Below, piece after piece: positions 38,180-45,030 of a stretch of DNA of 53,999 bases. Each line of letters begins with the position of its first letter. Within the stretch, counting starts at the first letter, position 1. A program made the position numbers and the translations under genes. The notes under the pieces were generated by a model that worked only from the letters and a program-made list of their open reading frames with translations, was not told the DNA's origin and ran no database searches. The DNA lies in the NCBI GenBank assembly GCA_027364845.1, contig DAHXOO010000018.1:1-53999 (forward strand), written 5' to 3'. The DNA is from Pseudomonadota bacterium (lineage in GTDB: Bacteria > Pseudomonadota > Gammaproteobacteria > Acidiferrobacterales > UBA6901).

Positions 38180-39412
38180 TTATACCACGGAGGCGAGCTT
38201 GAATATGGGCAGGTACATGGCGATCACGAGCGTGCCTACTATAACGCCCAGCACCACCATTATCACGGGTTCCATCAGACTGCTGAGGGAGTCGACGGCA
38301 TTGTCGACCTCTTCTTCGTAGAAATCGGCAACCTTGCTAAGCATGGTGTCGAGTTCGCCGGATTCCTCGCCAATGGCGACCATCTGGATCACCATATTGG
38401 GGAACAGGCCGGTTTTTTCCATGGATGACTGCAACTGACTGCCGGTGCTGACCTCGGCCTTGATGTCCATGATGCCATCATAATACACGCGATTACCGGC
38501 CGCGCCTGCTACTGCGTCGAGACTTTCCACAAGCGGCACGCCCGCTGCGAACATGGTCGCAAGGGTGCGCGCGTAGCGGGCGATGGTCGCCTTCTTCACG
38601 ATCAGCCCGATCACCGGAGCGCGCAGAATCACGCGGTCGAGGGTTTCCTGCATCTTGATTGAGCGCTTGTAGGAATATCCCAAGAAAAATACTGTTCCGC
38701 CCAGGCCGCCGAAGATCGCCCACCAATAGTGCCGGAAGATATTAGAGACATGGACAACGCCCAGGGTCAGGGCGGGTAGCTCGGCGCCGAAGCTCTTGAA
38801 CAGACTGCTGAACTCCGGAATCACGAATATCATCAATATCGCCGTGATAATGAACGCAACGGTAATCACTGCAGACGGGTAGAAAAGGGCGGATTTTATT
38901 TTGCCCTTGATCGCTTCGACCTTCTCCTTGTACGTCGCGACCTTCTCCAGGATTGTGTCCAGGATGCCGGCCTGTTCGCCAGCGGAGACCAGGTTGCAGT
39001 AAAGGGAGTCGAAATAAAGCGGGTGTTTGCCGAGGGCAGTGCTCAGATTCGTGCCGGACTCAATGTCCTGCCTGACGGACGCGAGCAGGTCCTGCATGCT
39101 CGGATTGTCATGGCCCTTGCCGACGATCTCGAATGCCTGCACGATCGGGATGCCAGCCTCGATCATGGTCGCGAACTGGCGCGTGAATATGGCCACATCC
39201 TTCGCGCTGATCTTTCGTTTGTGCTTGAACAGCGCCGTCGCCTGTTTGCGTACCTTCAGGGGGTTGATTCCCTGGCGGCGCAGAACCGCGTTTACATAGG
39301 CCACGCTGATGCCCTGAGTCTCGCCCTTGAGACGCCGGCCTTTCTTGTCGACGCCCTCCCAGCTGAAGGTGCTGAGCTTCGCTTTGACAGTCTGTGCTGC
39401 GGGTTGTGCCAT
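38180..39412 (-). CDS. pilC: Type IV pilus inner membrane platform protein PilC
   Basis: PilC is the inner-membrane platform that works with the PilB motor in pilus assembly. The 410-residue product has two GspF domains, each with a characteristic FTRQFATMIEAGIPI or YARTLATMFAAGVPL motif, and three long hydrophobic segments (about 175-210, 225-245 and 380-405). The N-terminal FSWEGVDKKGRRLKGE is typical. Five bases separate it from pilB. Confidence 0.95.
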   Translation of the reverse strand: MAQPAAQTVKAKLSTFSWEGVDKKGRRLKGETQGISVAYVNAVLRRQGINPLKVRKQATALFKHKRKISAKDVAIFTRQFATMIEAGIPIVQAFEIVGKGHDNPSMQDLLASVRQDIESGTNLSTALGKHPLYFDSLYCNLVSAGEQAGILDTILEKVATYKEKVEAIKGKIKSALFYPSAVITVAFIITAILMIFVIPEFSSLFKSFGAELPALTLGVVHVSNIFRHYWWAIFGGLGGTVFFLGYSYKRSIKMQETLDRVILRAPVIGLIVKKATIARYARTLATMFAAGVPLVESLDAVAGAAGNRVYYDGIMDIKAEVSTGSQLQSSMEKTGLFPNMVIQMVAIGEESGELDTMLSKVADFYEEEVDNAVDSLSSLMEPVIMVVLGVIVGTLVIAMYLPIFKLASVV

Positions 39413-39417
39413 GATAG

Positions 39418-41139
39418 TTACTGGTTGGTCACGCGTTCGATTTCCGCAAGGCTGGTGACGCCGTCGCGGATTTTATTAAGGGCCGACATGCGCAGGTCCG
39501 GGATACCGTCCTGCTGCGCCTGGATTCCGATGTCGAGCGCGTTCCCGCCGCGCATGATGATCGCACCGATGGCCTCGGATATTGGCATGACTTGGTATAT
39601 GCCGACGCGTCCCTTGTAGCCGTCGGTGCACTGGTCACAGCCTACCGGCTCATACAGTTTCAGATCCGAAATCTCGCTTTCCTTGAAGCCTGCCTTGAGT
39701 AGCGCTGGCTTCGGGATGTCCTGGGGCTTTTTGCATGCCTGGCACAGGCGCCGCGCAAGACGCTGGGCCACGATCAGGTTAACCGCTGACGCGATGTTGA
39801 ACGGCGCTACGCCCATGTTGACCAGCCGGCCCAGGGTTGCTGGCGCATCATTCGTGTGCAGGGTCGACAGCACCATGTGACCCGTCTGTGCCGCCTTGAT
39901 GGCGATCTCCGCTGTTTCAAGGTCGCGTATTTCGCCTACCAGAATCACGTCCGGATCCTGCCGCAAGAACGCGCGTAGCGCGGTTGAAAACATGAGCCCA
40001 GCTTTCTCGTTGACATTGACCTGGTTGATGCCAGGAAGGTTTATTTCCACGGGATCTTCAGCGGTGGAAATGTTGCGGTCGGGCGTGTTCAGTATGTTGA
40101 CGGCGGTATACAGGCTGACTGTTTTGCCGCTTCCGGTCGGCCCCGTCACCAGCACCATGCCGTAGGGGCGCTCGATGGCATCAAGGAATAGGCGCCTCTG
40201 TTCCGGATCGAATCCGAGTTTTTCGACCCCGAGGGTGGCGGATGCCGGGTCCAGGATACGCATCACTATCTTTTCACCGAACAGCGTCGGCAGTGTGCTT
40301 ACCCGGAAATCGATGGCGCGATTCTTGGAAATCCGAAGCTTCATGCGCCCATCCTGGGGGACGCGGCGCTCTGCGATGTCGAGTCTCGACAGGATCTTGA
40401 TGCGCGCTGCGATGCGGCCCGCAAGCGCCAGGGGTGGGTTGGCCACCTCGTGCAGCATGCCGTCCTGGCGAAAGCGAACGCGATAGGATTTTTCGTAGGG
40501 CTCGATGTGGATGTCAGAGGCGCCGTGATTGATCGCGTCCATCAGCACCTTATTCACAAACTTGACTATCGGTGCATCGTTGACGTCGTTCTCTTCGCCG
40601 GCTGAGCCCTTGGCCTTGGTGTCGTCATCAGAGGAGATCTCCAACCCGTCCAGATCATCGCCGCCGGCGAGGTCCATGAGGGTCGTGTCCACCGCTTCCA
40701 GGCACTTTTCGATGGCAACTCCGAGCTTGGTTTCCTCCACCAGGACCGGTTCCGCTCCGAGGCCGGTGTGAAACTTGATTTCGTCCAGAGCCTGGAGGTT
40801 GGTGGGGTCGGCGATCGCCACGAACAGCTTGGTGCCGCGCTTGTAGATCGGAAGTACGCGGTGACGACGGATGATTTTTTCATCCACCAGTTTTACCGGC
40901 GCCGTTTCCAGGTCAAGAGCATTGATTTCAAACAGAGGAATGCCAAATTCCTCGGATGCCGCGCGGGCGATGACCGCGCTGCTGAGCTTCTTGCTTTCCA
41001 CGAGTTGGGAAACGAACGGAACCTTCCTGGCAACCGCCTCGTTTTGCAGGCGCTCGGCATCGCCGGCGCTTAACAGTCCATCGCGTACCAGCCTCAGCGC
41101 CAAGCCGCTTAAGCTGTTTGCCGGATTCGGAGTTGCCAT
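39418..41139 (-). CDS. pilB: Type IV pilus assembly ATPase PilB
   Basis: PilB is the hexameric ATPase that drives pilus extension. The 573-residue product has an N-terminal GspE-N domain (about 10-150), the ASDIHIEPYE stretch, Walker A GPTGSGKT at 333-340, an Asp-box and Walker B around RQDPDVILVGEIRDLETAEI, the His-box LSTLHTNDAPATLGRL, and the tetracysteine zinc site formed by CQAC and CDQC. It heads the pilBCD-coaE unit. No pilin gene lies upstream of it in this window. Confidence 0.96.
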   Translation of the reverse strand: MATPNPANSLSGLALRLVRDGLLSAGDAERLQNEAVARKVPFVSQLVESKKLSSAVIARAASEEFGIPLFEINALDLETAPVKLVDEKIIRRHRVLPIYKRGTKLFVAIADPTNLQALDEIKFHTGLGAEPVLVEETKLGVAIEKCLEAVDTTLMDLAGGDDLDGLEISSDDDTKAKGSAGEENDVNDAPIVKFVNKVLMDAINHGASDIHIEPYEKSYRVRFRQDGMLHEVANPPLALAGRIAARIKILSRLDIAERRVPQDGRMKLRISKNRAIDFRVSTLPTLFGEKIVMRILDPASATLGVEKLGFDPEQRRLFLDAIERPYGMVLVTGPTGSGKTVSLYTAVNILNTPDRNISTAEDPVEINLPGINQVNVNEKAGLMFSTALRAFLRQDPDVILVGEIRDLETAEIAIKAAQTGHMVLSTLHTNDAPATLGRLVNMGVAPFNIASAVNLIVAQRLARRLCQACKKPQDIPKPALLKAGFKESEISDLKLYEPVGCDQCTDGYKGRVGIYQVMPISEAIGAIIMRGGNALDIGIQAQQDGIPDLRMSALNKIRDGVTSLAEIERVTNQ

Positions 41140-41862
41140 ATCCCTTTGATCAGTAATAGAAAATATTTCGATGGGGTGAGATATCTGTGTCTTCTAACCA
41201 ATATTAGTTGAGATAATCCGGTTCGCCAATCCTTTATTTCGGACATCACGACCGGCTGTTCTCGTAAAGACTTTCTCGGGCCGAGTGGAGAATATCATAT
41301 GCGCTCTGCGATCAGGGCAGATGCCGTCCGCCGGCATTTATGCCACCTGTGTCGGTTTGACGACCGGCGATCTTGGCGGATCGCGGAATGCGGAATGGCG
41401 CCACCTTGACGCATCGCGGCGGGTAGGCCACCATCATCTGGCGCGTGCTTTCCCAGTCAGAGCCTGCAAATTTCCTGATTTCGGGTCCAACCCCGGGTGA
41501 GCCTGGTTCCTGCCCGGTTTTTGCGGATACCGGTTGCGACGATATCAGCCCTCGGCCGCAGGAAGAGGCCAGATCTTCGTCGCTGAGCCGCTGACCAGCG
41601 AAGGTCGTCCGACATGGCCGGTGACACGTTGCCTGATCATGCGACTGGCAGGGCACGCCGAGCGCTGACTCCCCGCCGAGAGCCATTAGTGTTCCATACC
41701 AAACTGCGCGCCCCGGACAAGTCCTAATTCGGGCAGCGCCGCGCTCGGTTGCCAAAGGAGTATCGGGAAACTGAGGGTCGGGCACCCAATGGAATGTTGG
41801 CACGGAGTGCGATAGTTGACTCAAGTCATAGTTCGTCGTGTGTACAACTCCTATGTTTCCCA

Positions 41863-41892
41863 TTGACAGATTTGCTAGGAAAAACTTAGACT
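41863..41892 (+). promoter_or_regulatory. Candidate promoter of the rubrerythrin cluster
   Basis: Perfect -35 TTGACA at 41863-41868, 18-base spacer and TTAGAC at 41887-41892 (TAGACT one base on is an alternative). Transcription would start near 41899, at the foot of the leader hairpin. Confidence 0.55.
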
Positions 41893-41899
41893 GATTCTA

Positions 41900-41926
41900 A
41901 ATAAGCGGTCTCGCTTATTTTCTTTA
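41900..41926 (+). promoter_or_regulatory. Leader hairpin with T-rich tail before the rubrerythrin gene
   Basis: A perfect 9-bp stem AAATAAGCG/CGCTTATTT with loop GTCT (41900-41921), followed by TCTTT. If transcription starts near 41899 the hairpin forms the very 5' end of the message and may protect it; as a terminator it would act as an attenuator. GGAG at 41942-41945 lies 8 bases before the ATG. Confidence 0.5.
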
Positions 41927-41953
41927 AGAATCTGACAACATGGAGACCTGAAC

Positions 41954-42376
41954 ATGAAAAGCTTGAAAGGCAGCAAGACCCACGAGAACCTCAAGTACGC
42001 TTTTGCCGGAGAATCCCAGGCCAACCGCCGCTACCTGTATTTCGCCTCCAAGGCGGATGTGGAGGGCTTCAATGATGTTTCGGCAGTATTCCGCTCGACC
42101 GCCGAAGGCGAAACTGGTCATGCACACGGGCACCTCGAGTACATGGAAGCTGTAGGCGATCCGGCTACCGACCTTCCAATCGGAAGCACCAGCGACAATC
42201 TGAAATCCGCCATTGCGGGCGAGACTCACGAGTATACGGATATGTATCCCGGCATGGCGAAAGCCGCGCGCGAAGAGGGGTTTAGCGAAATTGCGGACTG
42301 GTTCGAGACTTTGGCCAAAGCCGAACGCTCACATGCCAACCGGTTTCAGAAGGCCCTCGATAGCCTCGGCAAGTAA
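41954..42376 (+). CDS. Rubrerythrin without rubredoxin domain
   Basis: A 140-residue di-iron protein of the rubrerythrin family, which reduces peroxide. Two ferritin-like helix pairs supply the ligands: E20 ([15 protein letters not shown]), E53 and H56 ([10 protein letters not shown]), E90 and E93 ([11 protein letters not shown]), E124 and H127 ([10 protein letters not shown]). The C-terminal rubredoxin domain of classical rubrerythrin is absent, so electrons must come from a separate partner; the Fe-S protein encoded next is a candidate. First gene of a four-gene plus-strand set. A strong promoter and leader hairpin precede it. Confidence 0.92.
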   Translation: MKSLKGSKTHENLKYAFAGESQANRRYLYFASKADVEGFNDVSAVFRSTAEGETGHAHGHLEYMEAVGDPATDLPIGSTSDNLKSAIAGETHEYTDMYPGMAKAAREEGFSEIADWFETLAKAERSHANRFQKALDSLGK

Positions 42377-42383
42377 TTGAAAG

Positions 42384-42415
42384 CGCCGCGGGGCGGGTTA
42401 CCCTTGCCCGCGGCG
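42384..42415 (+). terminator. Hairpin between rubrerythrin and Fe-S protein genes
   Basis: Perfect 9-bp GC stem CGCCGCGGG/CCCGCGGCG with a 14-base loop, 8 bases past the rubrerythrin stop. No T-run follows. It could be a partial terminator or a 3'-end stabiliser, giving more rubrerythrin than downstream products. Confidence 0.45.
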
Positions 42416-42505
42416 TGATGTTGGCCGGACTGTCCGAGGGCGCCGGGCAGGCCATGTGTCAGCTTGGGTTGTCTGAGCCATCTCAACCATGGGCGGGAGT
42501 GAACT

Positions 42506-43852
42506 ATGGCTGTAACCTCTCACGGTAGCCACGAAGGGGGAGTTGAAGCGCCGATGCGCCATCCTCTGGATTGGAAGAATCCGCAATTCAATGACGAGAC
42601 CGTTCTGATCAAGGAAATGGAACGTGTCTTCGACATCTGCCATGGTTGCCGCCGTTGTTTCAGCTTGTGTCAGGCATTTCCGACGCTGTTCGATGCCATC
42701 GATGCTTCCGAGACGCTGGAGCTGGATGGCGTGCCGAAGTCCATTTTTTGGCAGGTGGTGGACCACTGTTATCTGTGCGACATGTGCTACATGACCAAGT
42801 GTCCTTACGTGCCGCCGCATCCGTGGAACTTGGACTTTCCCCATCTGATGTTGCGCGCCAAGGCGGTAAAATACCGCAAAGGCGAAACCAAGGTGCGCGA
42901 CCGCATCCTAACGAGTACAGATACCGTCGGGCGTCTGGCCGGCTTTCCCATGGTCGTGCAGTTCGTCAACGCCGCGAATCGAAACAAGTTGTTCCGCAAG
43001 GCGCTCGACAAAACTATGCATGTCCATCCGCATGCATCAGTGCCGGAGTATCACAGCGACACCTTCCTCAAGCAATGGCGCGACGACGGTGCCACTGCAT
43101 CGCAGGCTCAGCCCACCAGCACCACACGCGGGCGCGTGGCGCTGTTTGCAACCTGTTACGGCAATTACAACGAGCCGCAGCTGAACGACGACCTGGTTGC
43201 GGTGTTTCGCCACAACGGCATTCCGGTCACTGTTGCCGAGAAGGAGCGCTGCTGCGGCATGCCCAAGCTTGAGCTTGGAGACCTCGACGCGGTGGAACGT
43301 GCCAAACAGGCCAACATTCCGGTGTTGGCGCGCTTGGTGGACGAGGGATGGGATATTGTCGCACCCGTGCCTTCCTGCGTGCTGATGTTCAAGCAGGAGC
43401 TGCCTTTGATGTTTCCGGATGATCCGGATGTCGCCAAGGTGCAGGCCGCGATCTTCGATCCGTTCGAGTACCTGATGCTGCGCCACAAGGACGGCAAGCT
43501 GCGCACCGATTTCAAGCATTCGCTAGGCAGGGTCTCTTATCATGTTGCCTGTCATCTGCGGGTGCAGAATATCGGCATGAAGACGCGCGAACTTTTGCAG
43601 CTGGTGCCACAGACAGAGGTCGAGGCGATTGAGCGCTGCTCGGGCCATAATGGAACTTATGCGGTCAAGAGTGAGTTCCATGAAAGTTCGATGAAGATCG
43701 CTGGGCCGGTCGTCGATCGCGTGCGGCAGGCGGCAGCGGATCATTACAGTAGCGACTGTCCCATGGCGGGGCATCAGATCGAAAACGGCCTGGCCTCCGG
43801 GAAGGCACCGGAACACCCGCTGTCCTTGCTGCGCGCAGCTTATGGGATCTGA
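42506..43852 (+). CDS. CCG-domain iron-sulfur protein (GlpC/HdrD-like)
   Basis: A 448-residue protein with two ferredoxin-type cysteine clusters, C45-C48-C51-C55 and C88-C91-C94-C99, then two cysteine-rich CCG domains. The first CCG domain has C217, C249-C250 (ERCCGMP) and C291; the second has C349 and a variant CSG (378-380, ERCSGHNGTY) in place of CCG, with a later cysteine in SSDCPMA. It resembles heterodisulfide reductase subunit D and GlpC and probably transfers electrons, perhaps to the neighbouring rubrerythrin. The substrate is unknown. It commonly neighbours rubrerythrin and DUF3501 genes in proteobacteria. Confidence 0.88.
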   Translation: MAVTSHGSHEGGVEAPMRHPLDWKNPQFNDETVLIKEMERVFDICHGCRRCFSLCQAFPTLFDAIDASETLELDGVPKSIFWQVVDHCYLCDMCYMTKCPYVPPHPWNLDFPHLMLRAKAVKYRKGETKVRDRILTSTDTVGRLAGFPMVVQFVNAANRNKLFRKALDKTMHVHPHASVPEYHSDTFLKQWRDDGATASQAQPTSTTRGRVALFATCYGNYNEPQLNDDLVAVFRHNGIPVTVAEKERCCGMPKLELGDLDAVERAKQANIPVLARLVDEGWDIVAPVPSCVLMFKQELPLMFPDDPDVAKVQAAIFDPFEYLMLRHKDGKLRTDFKHSLGRVSYHVACHLRVQNIGMKTRELLQLVPQTEVEAIERCSGHNGTYAVKSEFHESSMKIAGPVVDRVRQAAADHYSSDCPMAGHQIENGLASGKAPEHPLSLLRAAYGI

Positions 43853-43926
43853 ACGCTGCAAGCGCCGGGAACAGCCATTCAGTGCTGCCACGGCGCACGA
43901 TTCACATTACTGACCGAGGAATTGAT

Positions 43927-44226
43927 ATGGCAAGCGATGGCTACCACGAAACCGAATTGCGTGAGGAAACCCGGGACATGCATCGGGCGATCGTTTCCCT
44001 GATGGAGGAACTGGAAGCCGTCGACTGGTACAACCAGCGTGTTGATGCGTGCAAGGACAAGGAGCTGCGGGCGATACTCGCGCACAATCGTGACGAGGAG
44101 AAGGAGCATGCAGCCATGGTTCTGGAGTGGATCCGCCGGCACGATCCGGCCTTTGACAAAGAGCTTCATGACTACGTCTTCACAGAAAAGCCCATTGTTG
44201 CCCTGGAAGGAAAGCACAAGTCGTAA
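43927..44226 (+). CDS. Encapsulated-ferritin-like (EncFtn) protein lacking cargo tail
   Basis: A 99-residue, two-helix ferritin-like protein. It closely resembles, as I recall it, Rhodospirillum rubrum EncFtn, an iron-oxidising protein normally packed inside an encapsulin shell. The core motif spans SLMEELEAVDWYNQRVDA and ILAHNRDEEKEHAAM. The ferroxidase residues E32, E62 and H65 and tryptophan W38 of the R. rubrum protein correspond to E28, E58, H61 and W34 here. The chain ends shortly after FTEKPIVALEG, without the C-terminal encapsulation peptide, and no encapsulin gene lies nearby. GAGGA ends 6 bases before ATG 43927. It sits between the CCG protein and DUF3501 genes. Role as a free ferroxidase is inference. 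Confidence 0.85.
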   Translation: MASDGYHETELREETRDMHRAIVSLMEELEAVDWYNQRVDACKDKELRAILAHNRDEEKEHAAMVLEWIRRHDPAFDKELHDYVFTEKPIVALEGKHKS

Positions 44227-44238
44227 AGGAAAACGTCC

Positions 44239-44850
44239 ATGACCGAAGCGGACACCGTTGCCACGCACAAGCTTACCCGCGAGGGGCTCATGTCCCTCGA
44301 GCAGTACGACCGGGTACGCAACGACTTCCGCGCTACTGTGATGGCGCACAAGATGAACCGCAGGGTCCAGATCGGGCCGCACGCGACCCTTTACTTCGAG
44401 GACGCACTGACGATGCGCTACCAGGTGCAGGAGATGCTGCGTGCCGAGCGGATCTTCGAGGCGCAGGGTATCGACGAGGAGATCGCGACCTACAACCCGC
44501 TCATTCCGGACGGCCACAACTGGAAAGCCACCCTTATGATCGAATATGTGGAAGAACCGGAGCGTCAGGCGGCGCTGGCGCGCATGGTCGGCGTAGAGAG
44601 CAAAGTCTGGGTGCGTGTGGCAGGGTTTGACCGCATTTGGGGGATCGCAGACGAGGATCTGGACCGCACTACCGCGGAGAAGACATCGTCTGTCCACTTT
44701 CTGCGCTTCGAGCTCGGTCCTGCCATGGCGCGGGTGGTGAAATCCGGTGCGGTGCTGGCAATGGGCATCGACCATCCTGCGTATTCCCATACTTTGGAGA
44801 AGTTGCCGGACACGATACGTGCGGCGCTTGCGCTCGACCTCAGCGGTTGA
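44239..44850 (+). CDS. DUF3501 family protein
   Basis: A 203-residue soluble protein of the uncharacterised DUF3501 family. Typical stretches are LMSLEQYDRVRNDFRATVMA near the N-terminus, QIGPHATLYFEDALTMRYQ, ERIFEAQGIDEEIATYNPLI and HFLRFELGPAMA near the C-terminus. No cysteine cluster, transmembrane segment or signal is visible. It follows the EncFtn-like gene by 12 bases and is probably co-transcribed. The family's recurring link to rubrerythrin and CCG proteins suggests a role in the same redox or iron process, but its activity is unknown. Confidence 0.88.
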   Translation: MTEADTVATHKLTREGLMSLEQYDRVRNDFRATVMAHKMNRRVQIGPHATLYFEDALTMRYQVQEMLRAERIFEAQGIDEEIATYNPLIPDGHNWKATLMIEYVEEPERQAALARMVGVESKVWVRVAGFDRIWGIADEDLDRTTAEKTSSVHFLRFELGPAMARVVKSGAVLAMGIDHPAYSHTLEKLPDTIRAALALDLSG

Positions 44851-44855
44851 TGCCT

Positions 44856-44884
44856 TTCACGCGGCGCGCGCAGCGCGCTATAAT
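44856..44884 (+). promoter_or_regulatory. Promoter upstream of parE
   Basis: TTCACG at 44856-44861, a 17-base GC-rich spacer and a perfect TATAAT at 44879-44884. It begins 6 bases after the DUF3501 stop. Expected start near 44891, 140 bases before parE. Confidence 0.6.
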
Positions 44885-44972
44885 GCGCCGCCAATGACAG
44901 GAACCCATCTGTTTTTCACGTTACCCGGAGCATGCAGGCGGCATGTTCAGCCGCGCGCGCATCTGTCCCTTT

Positions 44973-45007
44973 CCGTCCAATACCGCGGTGCGACGGACGG
45001 GTTTTTT
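44973..45007 (+). terminator. Terminator-like hairpin in the parE leader
   Basis: CCGTCC (44973-44978) pairs with GGACGG (44995-45000), followed by G and six T residues to 45007. It lies between the promoter at 44856 and the parE start at 45031. A smaller hairpin CATGC/GCATG is at 44931-44945. Attenuation of parE, or a ~115-base small RNA, are both possible. Confidence 0.5.
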
Positions 45008-45030
45008 CCTGTTGCACTTCTTCCGATCCC

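Larger units (their letters stand above)
41140..41953. other. Long intergenic region without a recognisable gene
   Basis: Between pilB (leftward) and the rubrerythrin gene (rightward). A 183-codon open frame on the minus strand (41312-41863) has no recognisable domain, a composition unlike its neighbours and no ribosome binding site, and I do not call it a gene. No tRNA, pilin signal or insertion sequence was recognised. The right end carries the rubrerythrin promoter and leader hairpin. Confidence 0.5.

Noticed and set aside
41312-41863. 183-codon open frame on the minus strand
   Set aside because: No recognisable domain, no ribosome binding site, composition unlike neighbouring genes; long frames arise by chance in GC-rich DNA.
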